Positions 9,849-18,314 of a stretch of DNA of 64,000 nt are shown piece by piece. Every line of letters starts with the position of its first letter. Position 1 is the stretch's first letter. The notes below the pieces were generated by a model. It saw nothing but the letters and a program-made list of their open reading frames with translations. It was not told the origin of the DNA and ran no database searches. Origin of the DNA: Acidobacteriaceae bacterium (lineage in GTDB: Bacteria; Acidobacteriota; Terriglobia; Terriglobales; Acidobacteriaceae); assembly GCA_003134995.1 (NCBI GenBank), contig PLDC01000005.1:1-64000 (forward strand). Reading direction: 5' to 3'. A program made the position numbers and the translations under genes.

Positions 9849-10041
9849 GTCTCGTATCACGATATCATTTGGATCGAGATTGGGAATGGGGCCGGCACGG
9901 TAGGAACCAGGCCGCCGGCCAGAGGGCGGCGCAACGTCAGGTGCTTTGCGTCAGTCATATTGCGGATGGGGTGTATCCTCGTAGCTCTTCCCTCGCTTCT
10001 TGATTTATTTACACCGTCCTAAGTGGAGGCTAACAGACGTT

Positions 10042-11733
10042 ATGGCCAAAAGATTGGCGGTCACGATCGCAGGCGCTGTCTCTTTGGGCAGTTACGAAGC
10101 AGGTGTGTTATACGAACTGATGCGGGCCATCCGCACGTTCAATGAAGCTGGTTCCGACAAAAACAAAATCTATGTGGACGTCCTTACCGGTGCCTCTGCA
10201 GGCGGGATGACGGCAGCGATGGTGTCGCAGCGCTTGATGTACGACGCCAGTTCGCTCGAGGGGGAATTCAGCAACTCGCTTTATCAGGCGTGGGTGGAAC
10301 GCATCAGTCTGATGCAACTGGTCAAGATGAGATGGAGCGAACGAAAATGGCACTCGCTTTTTTCTTCTGACCTTATCGACTCAATCGGCCGGGATATGCT
10401 GGTCACATCGATGAAGAAGCCCGGCAGCGGGCCACACGCAGCCGTGGAACAGATTGATGGCTTACCGGAAAAACTGCGGGTTGGACTGGCACTTACCAAT
10501 CTCAACGGAATCGACTATATGCTCCCGATTCTGGGCAGTGACGACGGCGGATTCAATTACACCCGTTCTGTCGACCAGAAGCTTTTCGAGGTTGCCGCCG
10601 ATGGACAAGCCAACGCCGCGCAGTGGGAACAGATGTGCGACGTTGCCGTCGGCTCCGGAGCATTTCCAGCCGCGTTCCGACCCAAGGGAATCCAACGCAG
10701 TGTAGACGATTATGGAGACCGCCTTCCCGCCGACAAGCATCGCTGGGTGCAGGGCAAAACCTACGTGGATTGGAGCGGACTGTCGCCCACAGACTTCGCT
10801 TTCTCCGACGGTGGCGTGTTGCAGAATCAGCCTCTTGGGATCGCCAAGGATCTGGTCGACGCAGCCGTGGCAGATCGGGAGGCTCGGCTGGGTGAAGCGG
10901 CGCACTGCGACCCTAGTGATCGACTTTATGTTTTCGTCACGCCACATTCAGTGAAATCCACCGCACAGAATCTGCAGGCGCAGAAGATAACAATCTGGAA
11001 CGAACTCAAACAACTCTTCCGCGTGTACACACGCCAAGCCATGTTTCACGACTGGATTATGGCGGAGGGAGTTAACCAGGACATCCGGCTGCTGGATGTC
11101 CGTGCCTCGCAGCTGGCCGACGTGATTGCTCACGGAGCACTGGATGTCGTCTCACTGAGTAAGACAGCAAGCGACCTAAATGGACTGCTCATGCCTAACC
11201 GGGAGCAGGCCAGGTTGAACCGCCTGCGGGAACAGTACAGCGTCGAATACAAGAGGGTGCTTGACGCGGTCGGTCCAGAGGCCGCCGAGGCGTTCATCGG
11301 CGCACTGGCCACCCTCGAGGCCGCGGCGCAGCTCGAGAAGCGCGACAAGATGAAGATTGTGGCAGTCACCGCGGATGCACAGAAGGAGCTTGCGGGGTCT
11401 GGACTGTCAGCCTTTGTTGGTTTCTTCAAGAAGAGCTTCCGGGAGCACGACTATTGGGTGGGACGCTTGAAGACACGCGTGTATCTGCAGCGTACTGACG
11501 TGAAGAAAATTCTGGAGGTAACGACGTGGCCGGAGGAACATATGTGGCAGCCGGAGTTGCCGAATCTCTCCGGAGTGCATTTGCCACTGAGTAGATTCCA
11601 AATCGCAAAAGCAGCGTTCATTCCCATGATCATCATGGTTTTGATACGGCCAGGGCTGCTTTTCGCGCTGCTGCTCACTTTTTTGTTGCTCGCAGGGCTG
11701 GTGTTTGGTGGCGCGTATCTGCTGCACTTTTAG
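10042..11733 (+). CDS. Patatin-like phospholipase with C-terminal membrane segment
   Basis: A 563-residue patatin-domain lipid acyl hydrolase. The glycine-rich oxyanion region GAVSLGSYEAG is at 11-21. The nucleophile elbow GASAG puts the catalytic Ser at 52, and the dyad Asp is 256 in FSDGGVLQNQPLG. The C-terminus carries one long or two short hydrophobic helices (about 525-563), so the enzyme is probably membrane attached with the catalytic domain in the cytosol; there is no signal peptide. ATG 10042 has a GGAGG-like site upstream and gives the compact patatin N-terminus MAKRLAVTIAG. The family resembles the larger bacterial patatins annotated as DUF3376-containing, but I cannot confirm that. 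Released fatty acids or lysolipids are the expected products. Confidence 0.85.
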   Translation: MAKRLAVTIAGAVSLGSYEAGVLYELMRAIRTFNEAGSDKNKIYVDVLTGASAGGMTAAMVSQRLMYDASSLEGEFSNSLYQAWVERISLMQLVKMRWSERKWHSLFSSDLIDSIGRDMLVTSMKKPGSGPHAAVEQIDGLPEKLRVGLALTNLNGIDYMLPILGSDDGGFNYTRSVDQKLFEVAADGQANAAQWEQMCDVAVGSGAFPAAFRPKGIQRSVDDYGDRLPADKHRWVQGKTYVDWSGLSPTDFAFSDGGVLQNQPLGIAKDLVDAAVADREARLGEAAHCDPSDRLYVFVTPHSVKSTAQNLQAQKITIWNELKQLFRVYTRQAMFHDWIMAEGVNQDIRLLDVRASQLADVIAHGALDVVSLSKTASDLNGLLMPNREQARLNRLREQYSVEYKRVLDAVGPEAAEAFIGALATLEAAAQLEKRDKMKIVAVTADAQKELAGSGLSAFVGFFKKSFREHDYWVGRLKTRVYLQRTDVKKILEVTTWPEEHMWQPELPNLSGVHLPLSRFQIAKAAFIPMIIMVLIRPGLLFALLLTFLLLAGLVFGGAYLLHF

Positions 11734-11850
11734 CCGCGACCCTCAGCGGGACTGGTGGCATTGCTTTACGGCCTGACATTCAAGTCTTACTTTCGCGCCC
11801 AGCAACCTCGGGTTCAGGTAAGATATTCGGTCTGCAGGTACGGCCTAACA

Positions 11851-12561
11851 ATGAATCGCGAATATCACAAAGGATATAGCCAGGAACTGAACCGGGACAT
11901 GGATGCTCTGGTTTTTGGGCATGCGGGGACGCCGCTGCTGGTGTTTCCGACCTCCATGGGAAAGTTTTTCGAGTATGAAGACCGCGGGATGATTGGCGTG
12001 TTGGCGCCGAAAATCGAGCGCGGCGAACTTCAAGTGTTTTGCCCGGATGGAGTTGATACCGAGAGCTGGTACAACAAGGGCGTGCATCCCAAGGTGCGAG
12101 TGCTGCGGCATTTGCAGTATGAACGCTACATTCTGCATGAGATGGTGCCGTTTATCCGCTGGAAGAATCAAACGCCGCGGCTGGCGGTAACGGGATGCAG
12201 CTTTGGGGCCTATCACGCGGTAAATTTTGCGCTCAAGCATCCCGATGTGGTCACGCATTGCGTGAGCATGAGCGGCGCATTCGATATCCATCAATTTCTG
12301 GATGGCTATTATGACGACGATTGCTACTTCAACTGCCCGCCCGACTATTTGCCGAATCAGAACGACGACTGGTTCCTGAGCCGCTACCGGCAGATGAAGA
12401 TTGTGCTGGGGTCGGCGGATTGGGATATGTGCCTGGATCAGAACGTGAAACTATCGGCAATTTTGAATGGCAAGGCCGTGCCGCATTGGCTGGATATTTA
12501 CGGAGATAATTCGAAGCATGACTGGCCGCTCTGGCTGAGTATGGCGGGGAAGTATTTTTAG
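11851..12561 (+). CDS. Putative esterase, alpha/beta-hydrolase fold (esterase D/COG4947-like)
   Basis: A 236-residue cytosolic alpha/beta hydrolase. The nucleophile elbow GCSFGAYHA places Ser near residue 116; a GSADWDMC loop may hold the acidic residue and KHDWPLW the catalytic His. The N-terminus MNREYHKGYSQEL and the PLLVFPTSMGKFFEYED stretch match a conserved family of uncharacterised esterases. ATG 11851 was chosen because the family begins here; the 32 upstream residues of the open frame look non-coding. It precedes ATP-grasp and GCS2-type ligase genes, so it may trim, release or acylate the product of those enzymes. The substrate is unknown. Confidence 0.75.
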   Translation: MNREYHKGYSQELNRDMDALVFGHAGTPLLVFPTSMGKFFEYEDRGMIGVLAPKIERGELQVFCPDGVDTESWYNKGVHPKVRVLRHLQYERYILHEMVPFIRWKNQTPRLAVTGCSFGAYHAVNFALKHPDVVTHCVSMSGAFDIHQFLDGYYDDDCYFNCPPDYLPNQNDDWFLSRYRQMKIVLGSADWDMCLDQNVKLSAILNGKAVPHWLDIYGDNSKHDWPLWLSMAGKYF

Positions 12562-12564
12562 GAT

Positions 12565-12600
12565 CGGGCTTCGGGCTTCGGCTTTCGGGCTTCGGGCTTC
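12565..12600. repeat. Reiterated GGGCTTC word after a stop codon
   Basis: The sequence is built from near-exact repeats of the 7-mer GGGCTTC/GGGCTTCG and starts four bases after the esterase stop. The same word recurs as an inverted pair at 44498-44522 and 44589-44613. It is too irregular to be a microsatellite made by simple slippage. Function unknown. Confidence 0.7.
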
Positions 12601-12668
12601 TGCAGCACGGACAGTTGGCTCGCGGGAGAATTCCTCGCAGCGGTATCGAGGGAGCTAGAGTCTAGCGG

Positions 12669-12726
12669 TCCTTCGACTGCGTGATTGCTTCGCTTCGCGA
12701 AACCATCACTCCGCTCAGGATGACAA
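12669..12726. repeat. Dispersed intergenic repeat, CTTCG...CTCAGGATGACAA type
   Basis: Begins TCCTTCGACTGCG and ends CTCAGGATGACAA. Related stretches occur at 14134-14158, 16436-16473 and 51982-52024. Always intergenic; likely a small dispersed repeat family. Confidence 0.6.
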
Positions 12727-12747
12727 TTTAGGAATGGAGACTGCGTC

Positions 12748-13755
12748 GTGAAGAAGATTGGAATTTTATTTGGAATGGAAAATACGTTTCCGCCGGCCTT
12801 GGTCGAGAAGGTTAATTCGATGAAGGTGGATGATGTCACTGCGGAGTTTGTTTCGATTGGCGGCATCCGCATGGATGAGCCGAAAAAATATGACGTCATC
12901 ATCGACCGCATTTCGCAGGATATTCCGTTCTACCGGGCGTATTTGAAGAATGCCGTGCTGCACGGGACGATTGTCGTGAACAATCCGTTCTGGTGGTCGG
13001 CAGATGACAAGTTTTTCAATTACGCGCTGGCGGACAAGCTGGGCGTTGCGATTCCTCCGACGATAATTTTGCCGCACCACAAGCATCCGGAAGGAACCAC
13101 CGACAAGTCGATGAGGAACTTGATTTATCCGCTGAACTGGCAGGAGTTGTTTGATTACGTCGGCTTCCCTGCTTTCCTTAAGCCTTACTCCGGAGGCGGA
13201 TGGAAGCATGTTTATCACGTGCATTCGCCGGAAGAATTTTTCCACCACTACAACCAGACCGGCGATTTGTGCATGACCCTGCAGCACGGCGTTGTGTTTG
13301 AGGAATATTACCGCTGCTATGGGGTGGGGCAGGAAAAAGTGCACATCATGAAGTACGATCCGCGGGCGCCGCATCATGAACGGTATGTGAAGGGAAATCC
13401 TCCGCCGTCCACGGAAGCGTTACGGTCCAGAATCGAGAAAGATGCTCTGACCTTGTGCCGCGTGCTGGGATACGACTTGAACACGGTGGAGTTTGCCGTG
13501 GAGGACGGAGTGCCGTACGCGATTGATTTTCTAAATCCAGCGCCAGACGCAGAGATTACCTCAGTGGGGCAGGAAAATTTTGACTGGATTGTGAATGCCG
13601 TCGCGGAGATGGCTGTAAAGATGGCTACGAGCGGAGAGAATCCAGCGCAAGAGTTGCGGTGGGCTGGTTTTTTGAACGGGCCGCCGGAGAAGAAGACCCG
13701 GAAGGCCGAGCCTGCGTGGGTCGCCGACCGGAAGCGGGGCAAGACGGCCAAGTAG
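12748..13755 (+). CDS. ATP-grasp family ligase
   Basis: A 335-residue protein with the ATP-grasp layout: an N-terminal Rossmann-like preATP-grasp part (MKKIGILFGMENTFP), a central lid (GFPAFLKPYSGGGWKHVY, in which the Lys and glycine loop bind ATP) and a C-terminal metal-binding part (EFAVEDGVPYAIDFLNPAPD, in which E/D/N coordinate Mg). ATP-grasp enzymes join a carboxylate to an amine, thiol or imine through an acylphosphate. The acceptor is unknown. The start is GTG 12748, which gives the conserved MKKIGILFG strand. It lies in a same-strand run with an esterase, a GCS2-type ligase, a metallopeptidase and a second ATP-grasp-like protein. The basic tail after residue 310 looks disordered. Confidence 0.8.
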   Translation: MKKIGILFGMENTFPPALVEKVNSMKVDDVTAEFVSIGGIRMDEPKKYDVIIDRISQDIPFYRAYLKNAVLHGTIVVNNPFWWSADDKFFNYALADKLGVAIPPTIILPHHKHPEGTTDKSMRNLIYPLNWQELFDYVGFPAFLKPYSGGGWKHVYHVHSPEEFFHHYNQTGDLCMTLQHGVVFEEYYRCYGVGQEKVHIMKYDPRAPHHERYVKGNPPPSTEALRSRIEKDALTLCRVLGYDLNTVEFAVEDGVPYAIDFLNPAPDAEITSVGQENFDWIVNAVAEMAVKMATSGENPAQELRWAGFLNGPPEKKTRKAEPAWVADRKRGKTAK

Positions 13756-14063
13756 GAGTTGCAGGAGCGAATCCTCAGATGACTGAAGTAAGTCATGCGC
13801 GCCGCCTCGAAAATAAAGCTCGGCACTGATGAGAAAGCAGCGATTGCTGGAGGCGGTCGCGCTCCTCCGGGATGAGCGTTCGGAGGTCGAGCAGGATTGG
13901 CGGTTGTGCTAGAACCTTGGCTGGAGAAGGCAAAGAGCTTGCTGGAAGTCGAAGAATCCCGCCGTAATAAGCATCGAGGCCGCGGTGGCTTGACCCCGCA
14001 GCGGCTTGAATAGTCGTAACGCATACAGCTTCCCGACTCATTTATACTGTTCAGGCAGGTGGT

Positions 14064-14098
14064 CCCCATCCTTGCGCAAAGAACGCGCAAGGATGGGG
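14064..14098. repeat. Perfect 14-bp hairpin with AAAGAAC loop
   Basis: CCCCATCCTTGCGC, a seven-base loop AAAGAAC, then its exact reverse complement. No T-run follows on either strand, so it is not a standard terminator. Loops of closely related sequence sit in the hairpins at 60241-60299 and 62961-62991 (read on the opposite strand). Confidence 0.8.
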
Positions 14099-14133
14099 CA
14101 GCCGTATCACGGGCGCTTTCGGCAGAAACCAAG

Positions 14134-14158
14134 GTTCCTCGCTTCGCTCGGAATGACA
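14134..14158. repeat. Dispersed intergenic repeat, GGAATGACA variant
   Basis: GTTCCTCGCTTCGCTCGGAA followed by TGACA; a shortened relative of the repeats at 12669-12726 and 16436-16473. Confidence 0.5.
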
Positions 14159-14175
14159 GACTTTTTCTTGACGCC

Positions 14176-15315
14176 ATGAAACCTACTTTCAGCATCGGGA
14201 TTGAAGAGGAATATCAGACCATCGATCCGGAGACGCGGGATCTGAAGTCGCATATTCAGGCGGAGATCCTCGAGAAGGGCAAGCTCATCCTGCAGGAGCG
14301 CGTGAAGGCGGAGATGCATCAGTCCGTCGTCGAGGTGGGCACGGGCGTCTGCAAGACCATCAAGGAAGCCAAAACGGAAGTGAAGATGCTGCGGCGCGAT
14401 ATTGTGCGACTGGCCAAGGAGAACGGGCTGCGGCTGGCTTCGGTGGCGACGCATCCGTTTGCCGACTGGCGCGTGCAGGAGATTTATCCCGACGACCGCT
14501 ATAAGCACATTGTTGAAGATCTGCAGTTGGTGGCGCGGGCAAATCTGATTTTTGGGTTGCACGTGCATATTGGGATCGAGGACCGCGAGACCGCGATCCA
14601 CATGATGAATCATGCGCGCTATTTTCTGCCGCACCTGCTGGCATTGTCGACGAATTCGCCGTTCTGGCTTGGGATGAACACCGGCTTGAAATCCTACCGG
14701 TGCAAGGTATTCGACAAGTTTCCGCGAACCAACATTCCGGATTACTTTCCTAGCTGGGGCGAATACGAAAATTTCATCAAACTGCTCATCAAGACTAATT
14801 GCATCGACAATGCGAAAAAGATATGGTGGGACATCCGGCCGCATCCGTTCTTTAATACGATCGAGTTCCGGGTATGTGACATTCCGATGCGAGCGGACGA
14901 AACCATTGCGCTGGCGGCGCTGATTCAAGCGACGGTGGCGAAACTGTATAAGCTGCATACAGCAAATCAGGGATTCCGTTTATACCGCCGTGCCCTTCTA
15001 ATGGAGAACAAGTGGCGGGCGGCGCGCTACGGGATGAGCGGCAAGCTGATCGATTTTGGAAAACAGACGGAAGTCCCGGCCAAGGATTTAATCCACGAAT
15101 ACCTGGAATTCGTCGACGATGTGGTGGATGAACTCGATTCGCGCGAAGAGTTGAACTACATCCATACCATGCTGGAAACGGGCAGCGGCGCAGACCGACA
15201 GTTGCAGGTGTATCAGGAGACTGGAGATTTAAAGAAAGTTGTCGATTACATCATTGAGGAGACGGAGACAGGCCTGGCGGATGACGAGCCGGCTTCCGTG
15301 AGAAAAGTAGGCTAA
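14176..15315 (+). CDS. GCS2-type carboxylate-amine ligase (YbdK-like)
   Basis: A 379-residue member of the glutamate-cysteine ligase 2 family (COG2170/YbdK), glutamine synthetase-like fold, catalysing ATP-dependent amide formation between a carboxylate and an amine. The N-terminal signature FSIGIEEEYQ supplies the metal-binding glutamates. Downstream are FGLHVHIGI, WDIRPHPFFNTIEFRVCDIP and RAARYGMSGKLIDF, all typical of the family. ATG 14176 matches the usual MKPTFSIGIEEEY start; the 39 residues before it derive from repeat DNA. It ends TAATG with the next gene, so it is coupled to the peptidase-like protein. True gamma-glutamylcysteine synthesis is possible, but the neighbours point to another amide product. 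Confidence 0.87.
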   Translation: MKPTFSIGIEEEYQTIDPETRDLKSHIQAEILEKGKLILQERVKAEMHQSVVEVGTGVCKTIKEAKTEVKMLRRDIVRLAKENGLRLASVATHPFADWRVQEIYPDDRYKHIVEDLQLVARANLIFGLHVHIGIEDRETAIHMMNHARYFLPHLLALSTNSPFWLGMNTGLKSYRCKVFDKFPRTNIPDYFPSWGEYENFIKLLIKTNCIDNAKKIWWDIRPHPFFNTIEFRVCDIPMRADETIALAALIQATVAKLYKLHTANQGFRLYRRALLMENKWRAARYGMSGKLIDFGKQTEVPAKDLIHEYLEFVDDVVDELDSREELNYIHTMLETGSGADRQLQVYQETGDLKKVVDYIIEETETGLADDEPASVRKVG

Positions 15316-16409
15316 TGAAAATTCCTGCAGACAAATCTAGGGCTCCTTCGACGACCCCGACGCAGACCCCGCGGCAAGGGTGGGGCACGCGATCACACAA
15401 CACAATCTCTTTTGATCCGGAATACGCGGTTGGCGCGCGCAATGCGGTGCAGGTTTGCCTGCGGATCCAGCCCAACGAAAAGGTGTGTGTAATCACCGAT
15501 GAGGCCACGATCGAGATTGCTGCCGCGATCGTGCATGAACTCGACGAACTCGGCTCGCCCTACCGCGCCTGGGTGCTCGAGGATTTGGCGCCGCGTCCGC
15601 TGAAGGATTTGCCAGCAGAGATTCTGCAGGATTTGGAAACCAGCCGGGTTTCGATTTTTGCAGTGCAGGCCCAGCGCAACGAATTGCGCACCCGGATGCA
15701 GATGACGGATGTAGTGAATCGGCGGAAGATCCGGCACGCACACATGGTGAACATCAACCGCCAGATTATGCTGGAAGGCATGCGCGCCGATTTTCAGAAA
15801 GTGGACCGGCTGAGCGCAAAGGTTGTGGCCATGGTGCGCAAGGCGGAACGCGTGCGCGCGAAGACTGCAGCGGGAACGGACCTTACCGCTGAACTAAATC
15901 ATAATTACCATTGGTTGAAAACCAGCGGAATTATCACTCCGGAAAAGTGGGGGAACTTGCCAGGCGGTGAGATTTTTACTACGCCCGGCGAGGTGAATGG
16001 AACTTTCGTGATTGACGGCGTAGTGGGAGATTATTTGTGCGCAAAGTTTGGCAGCTTGCGCGAGACTCCGCTAATCATTCACATGAAGAAGAACCGGCTT
16101 ACCGAAGCGCATTCGGACAATCGCGAACTGGAAGACGACTTCTGGAAGTACACGCATACCGATGAGAATAGCGACCGCGTGGGCGAGTTTGCCATTGGGA
16201 CGAATATTGATTTGAAAGACGTGATTGGGCAGATTCTGCAGGATGAGAAATATCCTGGCGTGCACATTGCGTTTGGGAATCCCTATGGTGCCCACACGGG
16301 TGCGGAATGGGATTCGTCGACCCATATCGATGTGGTAGGGCGAAAGTTCAACATCTGGGTGGACGACGAGCAGATCATGCAGGATGGAAAGTTTTTGGTG
16401 GAAGCGTAG
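15315..16409 (+). CDS. M29-type metallo-aminopeptidase-like protein
   Basis: A 364-residue protein resembling peptidase family M29 (AmpS/AmpT, dinuclear-metal leucyl aminopeptidases). Candidate ligands in family order are E226 (TTPGEVNG), E291 (GEFAIGTN), H318 with Y324 (HIAFGNPYG), H337 and D339 (STHIDVVG). It is shorter than classical M29 enzymes (about 400-410 residues), mainly in the N-terminal domain, whose first 30 residues look disordered. The ATG overlaps the preceding stop by one base (TAATG), indicating translational coupling with the amide ligase. A ligase next to an amide hydrolase could form a make-and-break pair, or the peptidase could process precursor peptides; this is inference. 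Confidence 0.8.
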   Translation: MKIPADKSRAPSTTPTQTPRQGWGTRSHNTISFDPEYAVGARNAVQVCLRIQPNEKVCVITDEATIEIAAAIVHELDELGSPYRAWVLEDLAPRPLKDLPAEILQDLETSRVSIFAVQAQRNELRTRMQMTDVVNRRKIRHAHMVNINRQIMLEGMRADFQKVDRLSAKVVAMVRKAERVRAKTAAGTDLTAELNHNYHWLKTSGIITPEKWGNLPGGEIFTTPGEVNGTFVIDGVVGDYLCAKFGSLRETPLIIHMKKNRLTEAHSDNRELEDDFWKYTHTDENSDRVGEFAIGTNIDLKDVIGQILQDEKYPGVHIAFGNPYGAHTGAEWDSSTHIDVVGRKFNIWVDDEQIMQDGKFLVEA

Positions 16410-16435
16410 GGGCGTGCCGCTGCGGGCGGACAGCA

Positions 16436-16523
16436 GGTTCCTCCCCTTCGCTGCGCTCAGGGTCGGAATGACAAGCCTTTAGGCTGCCTGGAGTGACTAA
16501 CCTTTAGCATTCTCGGAATGACA
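16436..16523. repeat. Two copies of the GGAATGACAA intergenic repeat
   Basis: The first copy (16436-16473) reads as GGTTCCTCCCCTTCGC ... GGTCGGAATGACAA. A shortened copy, TCTCGGAATGACAA, lies at 16510-16523. They are followed by GGCGGGACGCCGGCGC, another short inverted word, just upstream of the next gene. Confidence 0.55.
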
Positions 16524-16573
16524 AGGATTTTGTCGGCGGGACGCCGGCGCTACGCGGTTGTTTGGCGCGACGA

Positions 16574-17764
16574 ATGATTGCTTCCCTGCGAAAGCAGTTC
16601 AACGACAGCTTCACTCCCGAAAGGTATCAGACATTCCTGCGGCGGATCGACGACGCTTGCGGTACTCATGTGCAGTTCCGGCTTTCGGAGACTCCTTGTT
16701 TCTTTCCCAAATCATTGCTGAATCGAATGGCAAAGGATGGGAAAGAACTGATCATGCAACTGGTCGATAATCCGGAATACCGTGCGCGGTCGGATGCGTC
16801 AATTCCGGCGGAGTTCCGAGTTGCGAATGAGTCTCCCCGGCCGCTGTTTGTGCAAGTAGATTTTGGGTTGGGGCGAGATGCCAACGGCAACTTGCAGCCA
16901 AAACTTGTCGAGTTGCAGGCCTTCCCTTCTCTTTATGCGTATCAGGTGACGCTGGCGCAGAGTTACATTGATGTCTACGGACTTGATCGGGGCCTGAATT
17001 TCTTCCTGAGCGGTCTCAATGAAACTTCCTATCGCGAACTTTTGCGGCGGGCAATTGTGGGAACACATGATCCGGAGAACGTAATCCTGATGGAGATCAA
17101 TCCGCAGACGCAGAAAACTTTACCTGACTTTCTGCTGACGGAAAAGATGCTGGGGATTAGAACGGTCGACATTCAAACCATTAAGAAGCAAGGCTCGCAG
17201 CTTTACTACGAACGCAACGGAACTCAGGTGCCGATCCGGCGAATCTATAACCGGACGATTGTGGACGAGTTGCAGCGCAAGAACATAAAACTTGGATTTG
17301 ATTGGCGCGACGATCTTGACGTGGAGTGGGCGGGACATCCCAACTGGTATTTCCGAATCAGCAAGTTCTCGATTCCCTATCTGCGGGATCCTTCGGTTCC
17401 GAAGACTTGGTTTCTCGATCGACTTGAAAGCATTCCCGACGACCTGCAGAACTACGCGCTGAAACCGTTATATTCATTCGCTGGGTTGGGGGTGGTGATC
17501 GCGCCGACAAAGGAAGATATCGCAGCGATTCCGGCGGAGAAGCGGTCGGAATACATTCTGCAGGAGCGGCTGCACTTTGAGCCGGTGATCGAAACTCCAT
17601 TCGGCGCCACGAAGGCCGAAGTGCGGGTCATGTACATATGGCAGGACGATTTGACGCCGGTGCTGACGATTATCCGCATGGGTCGTGGCTTGATGATGGG
17701 CGTAGATCACAACAAGAATATGGCGTGGGTTGGAGCGTCGGCGGGGCTGTGGCCGGAAGAATAG
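16574..17764 (+). CDS. Second ATP-grasp-like protein, uncharacterised
   Basis: A 396-residue protein. The C-terminal half has an ATP-grasp flavour: YALKPLYSFAGLGVVIAPT resembles the lid Lys and glycine loop, followed by YILQERLHFEPVIETPFG and KAEVRVMYIWQD in the position of the metal-binding strands. The N-terminal half (PRPLFVQVDFGLGRDANGN, LVELQAFPSLYAYQ) is reminiscent of circularly permuted or glutathionylspermidine-synthase-like ATP-grasps. The start is uncertain: ATG 16574 or TTG 16562; neither has a strong ribosome-binding site. It closes the run of amide-forming genes and converges with the DUF2934 gene, five bases away. The ligase role is inferred; the fold should be tested by structure prediction. 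Confidence 0.6.
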   Translation: MIASLRKQFNDSFTPERYQTFLRRIDDACGTHVQFRLSETPCFFPKSLLNRMAKDGKELIMQLVDNPEYRARSDASIPAEFRVANESPRPLFVQVDFGLGRDANGNLQPKLVELQAFPSLYAYQVTLAQSYIDVYGLDRGLNFFLSGLNETSYRELLRRAIVGTHDPENVILMEINPQTQKTLPDFLLTEKMLGIRTVDIQTIKKQGSQLYYERNGTQVPIRRIYNRTIVDELQRKNIKLGFDWRDDLDVEWAGHPNWYFRISKFSIPYLRDPSVPKTWFLDRLESIPDDLQNYALKPLYSFAGLGVVIAPTKEDIAAIPAEKRSEYILQERLHFEPVIETPFGATKAEVRVMYIWQDDLTPVLTIIRMGRGLMMGVDHNKNMAWVGASAGLWPEE

Positions 17765-17769
17765 TCGTT

Positions 17770-18126
17770 TTAGCCGATTCTTTTGACGACCGTGGTTTGG
17801 AGTTCGCGGCCGTTGGGCCGGCGCAGGAATAGTTTGTCGCCAGCGAGGCGAACGGGGATGGGATCGCCGGGCTTCCATTCGCCGGGCATGTAGCCGTCGG
17901 CGGAAGTTGATTCGTATTCGCCGGTGTAAACCACGCCGCTGACATTGACGACGACCGCGCGGCGGATCGCGTGAGTGTTTGCTTCGCGGAGAATTTCTGC
18001 TTCGGCCTGATACCAGTTTTCGGCGTCGTGGCCTTCGACCGCTCCACCACGCTCGAAGAGTTCAGTGGCGCGGCGACGGATCGCTTCTTGCGGTTGCGGA
18101 GAGTCGTTCCCGGGGATGCGTGCCAT
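17770..18126 (-). CDS. DUF2934-domain protein
   Basis: A 118-residue protein. The helical motif IRRRATELFERGGAVEGHD followed by WYQAEAEI (residues about 15-45) is the DUF2934 signature, a short domain of unknown function common in Acidobacteria and Proteobacteria. The C-terminal half is beta-rich with a GEWKPGDPIPVRLAGD turn that could form a small barrel. ATG 18126 has a GAGG-like site upstream; an in-frame TTG at 18183 would add 19 residues that also look plausible. Soluble, no signal peptide. Its role is unknown. Confidence 0.75.
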   Translation of the reverse strand: MARIPGNDSPQPQEAIRRRATELFERGGAVEGHDAENWYQAEAEILREANTHAIRRAVVVNVSGVVYTGEYESTSADGYMPGEWKPGDPIPVRLAGDKLFLRRPNGRELQTTVVKRIG

Positions 18127-18258
18127 ATCAGAACCGCCTCGATATTCAGGGTTGCTCACTTCATAGTATTCGCCGTCAGGCAACTTAGAACCAGTTCACG
18201 GACACAAAAGAATAGGGTGATTTTCAGTTCGGGAACTACGACAATCAAAACGGGCCTG

Positions 18259-18287
18259 TTGACCTAAGTCGCTGGTGGGCCTAACAT
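18259..18287 (+). promoter_or_regulatory. Sigma-70-type promoter for the kinase gene
   Basis: TTGACC at 18259-18264, a 17-base spacer and TAACAT at 18282-18287. It lies 28 bases before the kinase ATG and is correctly oriented. Five of six and four of six consensus matches. Confidence 0.6.
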
Positions 18288-18314
18288 TACGGCGTTCGGG
18301 GGCTGCGTCCTCTC

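Larger units (their letters stand above)
13756..14175. other. Intergenic region carrying a long hairpin and a dispersed repeat
   Basis: No supported gene in 420 bases. It contains the perfect hairpin at 14064-14098 and the GGAATGACA repeat at 14134-14158, which ends 17 bases before the next start. The open frame extending the next gene upstream across these repeats is therefore judged non-coding. Confidence 0.6.
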
